Shown one piece after another: positions 1 through 6,397 of a DNA stretch of 11,125 nucleotides; position 1 is the stretch's first letter, and every line of letters starts with the position of its first letter. Source of the stretch: Pseudomonadota bacterium. GTDB lineage: Bacteria; Pseudomonadota; Alphaproteobacteria; Rhizobiales; Hyphomicrobiaceae. The translations under genes were made by a program, and so were the position numbers. The DNA is taken from assembly GCA_021813195.1 (NCBI GenBank), contig JAKALI010000075.1, forward strand, positions 1 through 11,125, in the 5' to 3' direction. The notes below the pieces were generated by a model. It worked only from the letters and a program-made list of their open reading frames with translations, was not told the DNA's origin and ran no database searches.

Positions 1-40
1 GCTCTCGCCTGCTGCGCGTGTCTCGGCGGGATCGCCCCAA

Positions 41-304
41 TCAGCTCGGCAAGACGAGCACGTTCTGGCCTTTGAGGTCGCCGATGATCTTGGCTTGGTG
101 GATCGTGACCATGGCGAAGGCTAGATTGGCCGCGACGGCGATCTGGTTGGCGTAGGTGCCGTGTGGTGCCAGCCGCAAGCGATCGGCGGGCGTCAAAAAC
201 TGGTGCAACGGCGAGTCGCTGTCGATGACCGGCTTGACGAAGCCGATCACTGCGTTGGTGCTCTCGTAGAGCATGTCGACGGGCCATGCCGGGATGGCAG
301 CCAA
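41..304 (-). other. Unrecognised open frame, possible gene fragment
   Basis: The minus-strand frame is open from a TTG at 304, or an ATG at 274 (77 codons), to a TGA at 41. Codon third positions are mostly G or C, as in a real gene of this genome, and the composition (LTPADRLRLAPHG, then an alanine-rich helix-like stretch) is protein-like. Against a complete gene, neither start has a convincing Shine-Dalgarno sequence. A second coding-like frame lies immediately upstream on the same strand (an ATG near 410, reading toward 300) but in a different phase, so this may be the 3' part of a frameshifted gene. I do not recognise the family and assign no function. Confidence 0.3.
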
Positions 305-650
305 CCTGCTCGAGCAGAACGTCGAGTGGGCGGTGAGCCGGCGCTAAATGAGCCTGGAAACTCTCGCCGGCTTCGGCGATGGTGTTGCCGTCAAGGCCAT
401 CCTGGCTCATTGACCCCGAGCATCAGCGCTCGGACCATGACGAGCTTTCTCCTACACCACGCCTTGGGACACTATCGCGGAAAGCATCGCAGTCGCGCAC
501 GCGACGCTTGCCGAGAAGCCGGTCGACCTTCGACGTTTGGGCGATGACGGCTTGCTTGACACCAATCCACCCGACGCTCGAGATAGCCATGGAACTCACC
601 CGCAAGGCGGTCAAGTTACTCGCTATGCTGATGGCCGGTGTCAGCGGAGA
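305..650. other. Stretch without a recognisable gene
   Basis: Several short frames are open on both strands here, and some have G/C-rich third positions. None combines a good start, a ribosome binding site and a recognisable protein. The coding-like signal jumps between frames, which fits decayed coding sequence. I see no RNA gene and no clear terminator. Confidence 0.4.
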
Positions 651-914
651 CTAATCCAGGTTGCGGAAGCCGAGAGTTCTCGTCAGTGCATCATCGACAG
701 TTCGCGCCATAGCGATCGGCTCCCAAGAGGAAAGGCGGCGAAGTACATAACTCGTTCGATCATATCCCCAGACCCCGATAGGAACTCCGTAACGCAAGAC
801 CGTGACACCGAAGATCTCACCGTGCGCGACCGAGAGGCCGCGTGACTTCAGTGCCGAATTTGCGAGGATATGGGCCAAAAGTAACGCCTCCTCTGGCCGG
901 AACGACGCTGTCAT
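651..914 (-). CDS. Small hypothetical protein, 87 aa
   Basis: I do not recognise this family. The frame starts with ATG at 914-912, preceded 8 nt upstream by AGAGGT (complement of 923-928), a good Shine-Dalgarno sequence, and ends at TAG (651-653). Codon use and composition look natural. The product has an alanine/leucine-rich N-terminal helix (PEEALLLAHILANSAL), then a central part rich in beta-type residues (FGVTVLRYGVPIGVWGYD), then a helical C-terminus ending near DDALTRTLGF. There is no signal peptide or membrane segment, so it is probably cytoplasmic. It is divergent from the operon at 2085 and separated from it by over 1 kb of gene-poor DNA. A long hairpin (940-1000) lies in its presumed 5' leader. 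It is the best gene candidate in the left 2 kb. Confidence 0.6.
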   Translation of the reverse strand: MTASFRPEEALLLAHILANSALKSRGLSVAHGEIFGVTVLRYGVPIGVWGYDRTSYVLRRLSSWEPIAMARTVDDALTRTLGFRNLD

Positions 915-939
915 TCGGTATGACCTCTAACATTCAGGT

Positions 940-1000
940 GCGACGCCAGCTTCGCGGGATCACCGGCGCGGGGAGCGGGTGATCACACGAAGCTGGTCGC
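940..1000. repeat. Long imperfect inverted repeat (hairpin)
   Basis: The left arm 940-964 and right arm 978-1000 pair as an almost perfect stem of about 23 bp, with one bulged base and two mismatches around a 13-nt GC-rich loop (965-977). The arm cores are CCAGCTTCG and CGAAGCTGG outside, GATCACC and GGTGATC inside. There is no T-run on either side, so it is not an ordinary intrinsic terminator. It lies 11 nt upstream of the ribosome binding site of the minus-strand gene starting at 914. It could be a structured leader, a REP-like or RIME-like palindromic element, or a relic of a small mobile element. Genome copy number would separate these options. Confidence 0.75.
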
Positions 1001-1362
1001 CGTCCGGCTTTCTAGTCCCCCTAGGAGGGAGTCGACACGAAACGCCGGAACCTTCGCCGCCGAGGCATTCGAAGTCGAGCGCACCCCTTCACAACCACCT
1101 CGGGAAGGTGTGATGATGCTGCTGCACGTCAGTCGACTATAACTAACCCGAACTGCCACGGTTCCCACCATACCGAGTAAACCTGACACGAACCTGAAAC
1201 GAACCTGAGGCGTGACCGATTTGGCGTTAATGCCATGCCGATGAACCGCCTTCCTTCGGAGAGGACCACCTTGCTCGGATGGCCGGATTTCCGGAGTTTT
1301 TGCGCTGACCAAATTCAGCGGGCGAGGCACTGAAGTGTCCACAAAGCGGATGATCGACACGA
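1001..1362. other. Intergenic stretch without a gene
   Basis: No frame here has both a plausible start and a recognisable product; the long minus-strand frames crossing it carry no domain signal and run into the IS66-like fragment. The only structure I can support is the tandem 11-bp repeat at 1180-1212. A TATAAC hexamer near 1138 has no matching -35 box. Confidence 0.45.
1180..1212. promoter_or_regulatory. Three tandem 11-bp repeats, possible operator
   Basis: AACCTGACACG, AACCTGAAACG and AACCTGAGGCG follow one another without a gap. They share AACCTGA at the start and CG at the end. Direct repeats with an 11-bp period are the usual binding geometry of OmpR/PhoB-family response regulators, which place subunits head to tail about one helical turn apart. 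The regulator and target gene are unknown. The nearest intact gene starts are at 914 on the minus strand and 2085 on the plus strand, both several hundred bases away, so the site may be a relic of a lost neighbour. Confidence 0.4.
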
Positions 1363-1533
1363 ATGACGCGGCGCGAAGCCGACAAGTGCCGGCCGGAGGC
1401 GTTCAAGCGCAAGATCGTTGCCGCGTCGTTCGCACCCGGTGCCTCGGTGTCGATGGTCGCTCGGCAGTGTATTGGTGCACGGGCGGTCATGTTTCTTCCC
1501 GATCCAACGGATAGCCCTGTTGGACCAGGGTAA
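1363..1533 (+). pseudogene. Decayed IS66-type TnpA (OrfA) fragment
   Basis: The frame opens at ATG 1363 and closes at TAA 1531-1533, 56 codons. Residues 12 to 35 (FKRKIVAASFAPGASVSMVA) match the helix-turn-helix start of the small accessory protein TnpA/OrfA of IS66-family elements, with the typical KR+IV, A..PGASVS and VAR pattern. After VARQ (about position 1466) the expected continuation, a second half with NxNxxFxWR, is missing and replaced by unrelated residues, so the gene is truncated or internally deleted. No TnpB, no large TnpC transposase and no terminal inverted repeats are visible, so the element is dead here. The HTH similarity was recognised by eye. Confidence 0.55.
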
Positions 1534-1544
1534 AGCGATATGCC

Positions 1545-1712
1545 TTGACCGACCTGACGTTTCCTCAGTCGGGAACACTCCCAGGCGTCGCGCTGACGCA
1601 CGAGAACGGCATCATGATGCGGGCGAGTTGTGAGATCGCGGACAACAAGCTGTGGGTCGGAGACCCCGGCGGCAAGTCTGGTGGCGTGCTGTTGTCACGG
1701 GTCAAGTCGTAG
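1545..1712 (+). other. Unrecognised short open fragment
   Basis: From a TTG at 1545, with no good ribosome binding site, a plus-strand frame runs 55 codons to TAG (1710-1712). It is open upstream without a start to about 1516. Codon third positions are G/C-rich and the translation looks like a folded beta-type protein (TDLTFPQSGTLPG, then IADNKLWVGDPGGKSGG). I cannot assign a family. It most likely is the 3' end of a gene whose front was lost at the junction next to the IS66-like fragment. Confidence 0.25.
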
Positions 1713-1849
1713 CCACGTTCACAATTGAGGGCTGGCCAAGGCGCCCGGCGCCTTCGCGCGCGGCAAGCGCGAACCGGGTGCCGAATTTTGCTCAGCTTCG
1801 GACCTGGCGGTCGCCGACCCGTGCGCAGATATACCTGGTTCGGACGTCG

Positions 1850-1911
1850 TGCTCGATCATGTTGTAATCGAGCAACGCGTTTGTGATTTCTGCATCCTGG
1901 AAAATCGAGCA
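1850..1911. repeat. Three copies of ATCGAGCA, one inverted
   Basis: TGCTCGAT (1850-1857) and ATCGAGCA (1867-1874) form an inverted repeat with perfect 8-bp arms and a 9-nt spacer. A third copy, ATCGAGCA, recurs at 1904-1911 inside a 10-bp direct match, AATCGAGCAA. The spacing from the second to the third copy is 37 bp. An inverted pair plus one extra half-site suggests a dimeric regulator, but no protein is implied by the sequence itself. Confidence 0.4.
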
Positions 1912-2014
1912 AGTGCCGAAGTGGCATTAGACTCAGTGCCATCGCTCCATTTGCCGTTTGACAGAATAGGACTTGCCGCCAGCGGCGGCTTAATCAGCAC
2001 CTTCATTCGTCGTA

Positions 2015-2048
2015 GCTCCGGATGCGGAGCATGCGAACCGCGGTTCGC
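2015..2048. promoter_or_regulatory. Two adjacent palindromes before the first gene
   Basis: GCTCCG/CGGAGC (2015-2020, 2025-2030) forms a perfect 6-bp stem around GATG. It is followed after two bases by the perfect 16-bp palindrome GCGAACCGCGGTTCGC (2033-2048). Both end 36 nt or more before the preferred start codon at 2085, a usual place for an operator or a structured mRNA leader. The in-frame ATGs at 2022 and 2031 lie in or at the edge of these elements, which argues against them as starts. Confidence 0.5.
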
Positions 2049-2084
2049 GCACTCGCGCGTGATCGTCGGGTTGGGGGTAATGCA

Positions 2085-2753
2085 ATGTCTTGTGTTTCAG
2101 GTGGTCGCATTCCGGCGATCTTGGTATTTCTTTGTGCGTTGGGTTCACCGGTAATTGCACAGCAGGGCGGCAAGAAGGGAACGGTCTCTGGATCATCCCC
2201 TGCCCAGGCGCAGATGGCGCCCGCATCGGGCAGCAAGGATCAGAGCGCGTGGGTGAAGGTCTGCGAGCAAGTCACGCTCAAGGTCGGCAACAAGGACGAG
2301 AATAAGCGGATTTGCCTCACGCATCATGAGCGGCTCGATGCCAACACCGGGATGGTTCTCGTCTCGGCTGCAATCCGTGAGGTGGAAGGGCAGCCGAAAA
2401 AATCGTTAATTATCATGCTGCCGCTTGGGATGGCGCTTTTGCCCGGCGTCCAGACCAAGATCGATTTGCACGCCGAGGTTTTGAAGTTTCCCTTCACGCT
2501 GTGTCACCCGGCAGGATGCACGGGGGAGACCGAGGCAGCGCCAGAACTGATCGATCGGCTCAAGACCGGAAAGGAGCTGATGGTGGCAGCGATGAATGTG
2601 TCGGGCGCCCCGCTTGGGTTTCCCGTCCCCCTCGCGGGGTTCGGCCCGGCACTCGATGGCCCTCCCCTCGACAATCAGAAATACGCCGAAGCGCGCAAGG
2701 GGCTGATGGACGTGATCAAGCGCCGGCAGGCCGAGCTGCAGGACAAAAAGTAG
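2085..2753 (+). CDS. IalB-family periplasmic protein (first of two)
   Basis: This is an invasion-associated locus B family protein, 222 aa from the chosen start. The ATG at 2085 follows GGGGG (2073-2077) and gives a clean Sec signal peptide: hydrophobic IPAILVFLCALG, predicted cleavage after VIA at residue 25. In-frame ATGs at 2022 and 2031 would add an Arg-rich extension and lie among palindromes. The mature part starts with a Gly/Ser/Ala-rich linker, then the IalB domain from W56. It has the family's four cysteines, C60, C77, C140 and C145, the last two as C-x4-C with GC, and the typical blocks MLPLGMALLPG and PLAGFGPALDGPP. A charged helix ends the protein. In Bartonella, IalB promotes erythrocyte invasion; most relatives have no known molecular role. 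It is followed after 28 nt by a divergent paralogue. Confidence 0.85.
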   Translation: MSCVSGGRIPAILVFLCALGSPVIAQQGGKKGTVSGSSPAQAQMAPASGSKDQSAWVKVCEQVTLKVGNKDENKRICLTHHERLDANTGMVLVSAAIREVEGQPKKSLIIMLPLGMALLPGVQTKIDLHAEVLKFPFTLCHPAGCTGETEAAPELIDRLKTGKELMVAAMNVSGAPLGFPVPLAGFGPALDGPPLDNQKYAEARKGLMDVIKRRQAELQDKK

Positions 2754-2781
2754 CCTAACCACGGCTCGTCGAGGGGGCGTC

Positions 2782-3369
2782 ATGTCGAGAGCAAAGCTTG
2801 GTGCGGCCATGGCCGCGCTAGCGGTCGTTTGCGGTTACTCCGCTGCCGCCGGAGCGCAAGCTGTTCCATCGCCGACGGGGGCTCCAGGCCTCAGCCCTGG
2901 TCAGGTCGAGAAGAGCGGCGACTGGGAGCTCGTGTGTGGAGAGACGCGCGGTCGGGACATCGACACGGCAGGGGAAGAGAAGAAGCCGGAGACGCGCTGT
3001 CGGCTGATCCAGAACCACGCGGTTGCCGACGGCAAGACGCTGCTCCTGGTTACGATCGTGTCTGGACCGCAGAAGACGCCCGTGGCGATCGTATCGGTGC
3101 CGAAGTCCGTCTATCTCGCGCCCGGTATCGAAATGAAGGTTGAGGGGGGTGTCGATGGCGGCAAGACGTTCAAGTTGCTCTACGAGACCTGCAACGATCA
3201 GGGGTGTCACGCGGGTTATCGTCTCACCGGCGAGATCGGCATGGCGCTGAGGAAGGGACGAGTTGCGAACCATACCTTGTTCGACAGCGCGCAGAAGCCG
3301 ATCAAGGTCGACGTATCGTTGCTCGGATTGAGCAAGGGGCTGGAGCGTTTGGCGGAGGCCTCGAAATGA
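2782..3369 (+). CDS. IalB-family periplasmic protein (second)
   Basis: This 195-aa protein is a second member of the IalB family. ATG 2782 follows GAGGGG (2771-2776) at a good distance. The signal peptide (KLGAAMAALAVVCGYSAAAGA) is probably cut after residue 25. The domain starts at DWELVC (47-52) and has the same four-cysteine layout as its neighbour: C52, C73, C137 and C142, the last pair as TCNDQGC. The blocks VYLAPGIEM and VSLLGLSKGLERL match the usual core and C-terminus of the family, which in this copy ends without the charged tail. The two copies are clearly diverged, so this is not a recent duplication. The last codons contain GGAGG (3354-3358), the ribosome binding site of the next gene, whose ATG overlaps this stop as ATGA. 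Confidence 0.87.
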   Translation: MSRAKLGAAMAALAVVCGYSAAAGAQAVPSPTGAPGLSPGQVEKSGDWELVCGETRGRDIDTAGEEKKPETRCRLIQNHAVADGKTLLLVTIVSGPQKTPVAIVSVPKSVYLAPGIEMKVEGGVDGGKTFKLLYETCNDQGCHAGYRLTGEIGMALRKGRVANHTLFDSAQKPIKVDVSLLGLSKGLERLAEASK

Positions 3370-4397
3370 CTCCCTCGCGGGCGCGCATCCAGGTTCTCCT
3401 GACCGTATCGATCGGGCTCATGGCGGTGTCGCCGTCGGTTGCCGTCCAGGCCCTTGCCGGCGGTCTGGGGTGCGCAGGGGAGATCGTGAAGATCGGTGGC
3501 CTGTTCGGATCGAAATCCGTCACCGCCGATGAGTTGGCCGCAGAGATCACATCCGCAGGATGGGCCGTATTCGGCGAGCGGCATGGCGTGAAGGAGCACC
3601 CGGCCGCCGTCGCGTGCGTGATGCGGGCTCTCACCGGTCCCCCCGGCGACGCTGGTGCGCCGTCCCGCCCGGCGCCGGTCCTCGTGCTCGAGATGGTTGC
3701 GGCGGACCAGCAGTCCACGATCGACGACTACCGACGACGGCACCCGGAAATCGCGGACGGCATCGGCACGGCGCTCAAATGGTGGGAGTCGGGCTGGCCG
3801 GCCTGGTCCACGTACCTGCCGTTGTTCGAAACCGCGTGGCTCCTGCGAGCGCCGGTGATAGCCGGTGATATCGCGCGCAAGTCGAAGGGTTCTGAGAAAT
3901 CCCGCATCGAGGCGGTGCTCGGCGAAAGGACGCCAGGGGTGCTGCGATCCTGGAGCGCGGCCATGTCTGCTGCCCATTGCGACCAGATCGATGCGGGCCG
4001 GGCGGACGAATTGGCGCTGCGGCAGGCCAGCCGGGATATCGCCATGGCCACGGCAGCGGCTCATGAACCTGATCACTCGGCCGGTGTGAGAATTGTCTAT
4101 GCGGGGCGGGCCCATGCGACCCGCGAGCGAGCAATCCCCCTCGTGCTCGCGATGATGCAGTCAACGAGGGGGGTCGCGGTCGGTCTGCAGGAGACGTCTT
4201 CAGGTGGTACGGCGGTGGATCGTGTTGCAGCGATCACGGCTGCGAAGGGACGCTACGACTATCTCTGGCTGACCGGTGTGTCGGAGCAGGGCGATCCCTG
4301 CGACGCGCTGCGCGCCAAGGGTCTCGTTGCCGCACGTGCTGGAAGCGCGTCTCCGACACGTGCTGGAAGCGCGTCTCCGACACGAGAGCAACCTTGA
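3366..4397 (+). CDS. ChaN-like haem-binding-fold protein
   Basis: The 343-aa product resembles the ChaN/Cofac_haem_bdg family (PF04187), envelope proteins of which Campylobacter ChaN binds haem; most members are uncharacterised. The ATG at 3366 has GGAGG 7 nt upstream and overlaps the previous stop as ATGA; the frame is open further upstream, but that would run deep into ialB. A signal peptide covers about residues 1-31, with no lipobox, so it is probably soluble and periplasmic. Family blocks in order are VFGERHGVKEHPA (68-80; E71, H73, H78), VLEMVAADQQ (107-116), the Trp-rich LKWWESGWPAWSTYLPL (137-153), VIAGDIAR (164-171), C205 with RQASRDIAMA, and YAGRAHATRERAIPL around H250. The C-terminus ends in two exact 8-residue repeats. 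The stop overlaps the next gene as TGATG. Haem binding is inferred from the family only. Confidence 0.8.
   Translation: MTPSRARIQVLLTVSIGLMAVSPSVAVQALAGGLGCAGEIVKIGGLFGSKSVTADELAAEITSAGWAVFGERHGVKEHPAAVACVMRALTGPPGDAGAPSRPAPVLVLEMVAADQQSTIDDYRRRHPEIADGIGTALKWWESGWPAWSTYLPLFETAWLLRAPVIAGDIARKSKGSEKSRIEAVLGERTPGVLRSWSAAMSAAHCDQIDAGRADELALRQASRDIAMATAAAHEPDHSAGVRIVYAGRAHATRERAIPLVLAMMQSTRGVAVGLQETSSGGTAVDRVAAITAAKGRYDYLWLTGVSEQGDPCDALRAKGLVAARAGSASPTRAGSASPTREQP
4333..4384 (+). repeat. Perfect 24-bp tandem repeat at the 3' end of the ChaN-like gene
   Basis: The 24-bp unit beginning CACGTGCTGGAAGCG is present at 4333-4356 and 4357-4380, identical base for base, followed by the first four bases of a third copy. 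It encodes RAGSASPT twice (residues 324-339) just before the end of the protein. Unit length is a multiple of three, so copy-number changes keep the frame and leave the overlap with the next gene intact. It looks like a recent slippage duplication. Confidence 0.95.
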
Positions 4398-6397
4398 TGC
4401 GCAGGACCCTTCGCTCCGGTCTACTCGCCGCGACGAGTAGCGTTGTGACCGCGGCAGCGTGGGCCCAGGTTGTGCCGTCGGGCAGCACGGCAACCACGGT
4501 TACGACCTCTGGTAGCGGCCAACAGACGGTATCCATCGCCCCGGTCCTGCCGGGTGGCCTCAGCTACAACGCCTACAACTCGTTCTCTGTCGGCCGTCCG
4601 GGCGTCGATCTGGACAATCGAAGTGTCGGCGCGCGCACGATCGTCAACGAGGTCGTGACCACCAATAGATCCGTGATCGGCGGCCCTGTGGCGGTTCTCG
4701 GCGGTCGCGCGCATCTGATCATCGCCAACCCCAACGGCATCACCGTCGACGGCGGCAGCTTCGTCAACGCCGGCGGTGTCGTTCTCGGTGCGGGCACAAT
4801 CTCGCTACCGGAGCGCAATCCCGCGCCCTTCGTGCGCCAGACCAACGCCGTTCTGAACGTTTCGGGCAGCGACGTCTTCGTGGCGGCAGGTGGCCTCGGC
4901 GGGACGATGGCCTCGCTCCAGGTCTATGCCGGTCGCGTGCGCGTCGACGGACCGGTTACGGTGAGGGCGGAGACTACAGCACGGGCGGCAGGCGACATCC
5001 AGGTCCTGGCGGGCCCCTCTGCGGTCGAGTTCGATAGCGCGGTTCTTCCGATCGCCGCACTCGGCACCTGGGCAAGCGTGACCCGTCCGGCCGATCGAAC
5101 GACGGGCGAGGTCGTGGTCGACGTCACGTCACGAGGCTCTCTCGAGGCGAGCCGCGTTCTGATCGGTGTCACCGAAAAGGGGGCAGGCGTTTCGTATGCC
5201 GGGCGTGGCCTGACATCGGCTGGGGAGTTCCGGATCGACGGATCGGGACAAATCGGCTTCCAGGGTGCCGAGATCACCGCGGCAGGCGATATAAGGGCCC
5301 GCGGAGCGTCGATCACGGTGCTCAACGCGCCGGAGCGCCAGTCCAAGTTGATCAGCGTGGCCGGTGCGCTGACGATGCTTGCGACCGACGGCGATCTTCG
5401 CAACGTCGGCGGACTGCTGCAGGGGGAGACGATCAATGGCAGCGATCCCGACAGTCGCGGCGCGGTCACGCTGTCGGCCACGGGCTCTGTCGAGCTGCGT
5501 ACGGACGGTGCCGATCGACTGGCCGTCGCCTTCGCGAGCGACGGGGATCTTGTGGTCACTGCGGGTGGAGAGATCCGCAACGTCGCCGGTCGCCTGCTCT
5601 CGAACCGCGCGACCTCGCTGACAGCGGGTCTCGACGTGATCAACACGGTGGAAACAGTAGCGCCGATCGGTTCCACCGCGGGGGTCGCTACGAGCATTGC
5701 GTCCCGCCGAAAAGGCCGCTGGTACAATCTCTGGCGCGCCCGGCGTAACCAAGGCTTCTCGGTGTCCTACGGCGGATTGGCTGTCCCAGGTGTCATCCCC
5801 TATATCGTTGGCAGCGGTGTCGAGATCCGCTCCCGTAATTTGATCAATCGCGGTGGTGAGATCGACGCCAACGACGGCTCCATCGCCATCACGACCGGGA
5901 TGTTCGGCAATGATGGGGTGGCCATCGGTTCAGCCCGATTCGATGAGAGCTGCCGCTTTTTATGCCGCTCTCATGGCGTCTCCGACATCCAGGTGGTCGG
6001 CGGCCGTCTCAATGCAGCACGAGCTCTGAGCATAACGGCGATAGGCGGCGTCACCAACTTCTACGGTCAGTGGTTGGCGCTAGATTCCATATCGATCGCG
6101 GCAGCGTCGTTCCGCGTCGCAGGCTTGCCGGTGATCTCGATCTCGAACCGGCCTGCCGGCTTGGCGCAGGCATTCGGTGGAGGTGTCGCCTGGGCAACAA
6201 CTCAAGATGCGGGCGGTGTCGTGCTCGCCCCGAATGGCGCCATCACCATAACGGCCGCGGAGGCCGTCTCGGTGGATGGCGGCCTCATCAGCGGGGTGAC
6301 GGTATCGGCCCCCTCGGGGATCGTCGTGACGCGCCCCCCGACCACGATCAGTCCCACACGGACCCATCGAACCGGCCTCTTCAATGGCGGACTTTGA
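4397..6397 (+). CDS. Short TpsA exoprotein with haemagglutinin TPS domain
   Basis: This 666-aa protein has the N-terminal two-partner secretion domain of filamentous haemagglutinin-type exoproteins. The ATG at 4397 overlaps the previous stop as TGATG, suggesting translational coupling; an in-frame TTG at 4394 is also possible. The signal peptide ends near AWA (residue 23). The TPS domain has LSYNAYNSFSV, IVNEV and HLIIANPNGI (N111-I115). It lacks NPNL and the CxxC that follows NPNG in many relatives. The rest is Gly/Val/Ser-rich repetitive sequence (ITAAGDIRARGASITV, LTMLATDGDLRNVGG) typical of a right-handed beta-helix. Two oddities stand out: a strongly basic stretch at 437-450 (RRKGRWYNLWRARR) and the only two cysteines, C519 and C523, in SCRFLC. 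At 666 aa it is short for a TpsA. It is probably secreted by the TpsB encoded immediately downstream. Confidence 0.85.
   Translation: MRRTLRSGLLAATSSVVTAAAWAQVVPSGSTATTVTTSGSGQQTVSIAPVLPGGLSYNAYNSFSVGRPGVDLDNRSVGARTIVNEVVTTNRSVIGGPVAVLGGRAHLIIANPNGITVDGGSFVNAGGVVLGAGTISLPERNPAPFVRQTNAVLNVSGSDVFVAAGGLGGTMASLQVYAGRVRVDGPVTVRAETTARAAGDIQVLAGPSAVEFDSAVLPIAALGTWASVTRPADRTTGEVVVDVTSRGSLEASRVLIGVTEKGAGVSYAGRGLTSAGEFRIDGSGQIGFQGAEITAAGDIRARGASITVLNAPERQSKLISVAGALTMLATDGDLRNVGGLLQGETINGSDPDSRGAVTLSATGSVELRTDGADRLAVAFASDGDLVVTAGGEIRNVAGRLLSNRATSLTAGLDVINTVETVAPIGSTAGVATSIASRRKGRWYNLWRARRNQGFSVSYGGLAVPGVIPYIVGSGVEIRSRNLINRGGEIDANDGSIAITTGMFGNDGVAIGSARFDESCRFLCRSHGVSDIQVVGGRLNAARALSITAIGGVTNFYGQWLALDSISIAAASFRVAGLPVISISNRPAGLAQAFGGGVAWATTQDAGGVVLAPNGAITITAAEAVSVDGGLISGVTVSAPSGIVVTRPPTTISPTRTHRTGLFNGGL

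Larger units (their letters stand above)
1713..2084. promoter_or_regulatory. Upstream region of the seven-gene operon
   Basis: This stretch separates the decayed flank from the first gene of the operon, so the operon promoter is expected here. No convincing -35/-10 pair is visible: a TTGACA at 1958-1963 has only GC-rich sequence at the right distance. The region does hold an unusual density of short symmetric sequences: an inverted repeat at 1850-1874, a 6-bp stem with a 3-nt loop at 1975-1989 (GCCGCC, GGCGGC) and two adjacent palindromes at 2015-2048. Alphaproteobacterial promoters often match the E. coli consensus poorly, so a missing consensus says little. Confidence 0.45.

Noticed and set aside
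161..547. 128-aa plus-strand open frame
   Set aside because: It overlaps the minus-strand frame at 41-304 with better codon use, is Arg/Cys-rich and has no ribosome binding site.
1283..1301. Terminator-like CCGG-ATTT-CCGG followed by TTTTT
   Set aside because: The stem is only 4 bp and no gene ends just upstream, so it does not qualify as an intrinsic terminator.
1958..1986. TTGACA as a -35 box
   Set aside because: At 17 bp spacing the -10 position reads AGCGGC, inside a GC hairpin; no acceptable -10 nearby.
2022..2084. Upstream starts of the first IalB gene at ATG 2022 or 2031
   Set aside because: They lie in or next to palindromes and add an Arg-rich extension before the signal peptide. 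ATG 2085 has GGGGG upstream and gives a standard Sec signal.
3460..3475. Lipobox at Cys36 of the ChaN-like protein
   Set aside because: The residues before the cysteine (GLG) do not match a lipobox, and it lies past the predicted Sec cleavage region.
3216..4115. 299-aa minus-strand open frame
   Set aside because: It is antisense to the ChaN-like gene, whose family motifs are clear; the translation is Arg-rich and featureless.
4924..5727. 267-aa minus-strand open frame
   Set aside because: It is antisense to tpsA, has Pro/Ser/Arg-rich low-complexity translation and no domain; it is a shadow of high-GC coding sequence.
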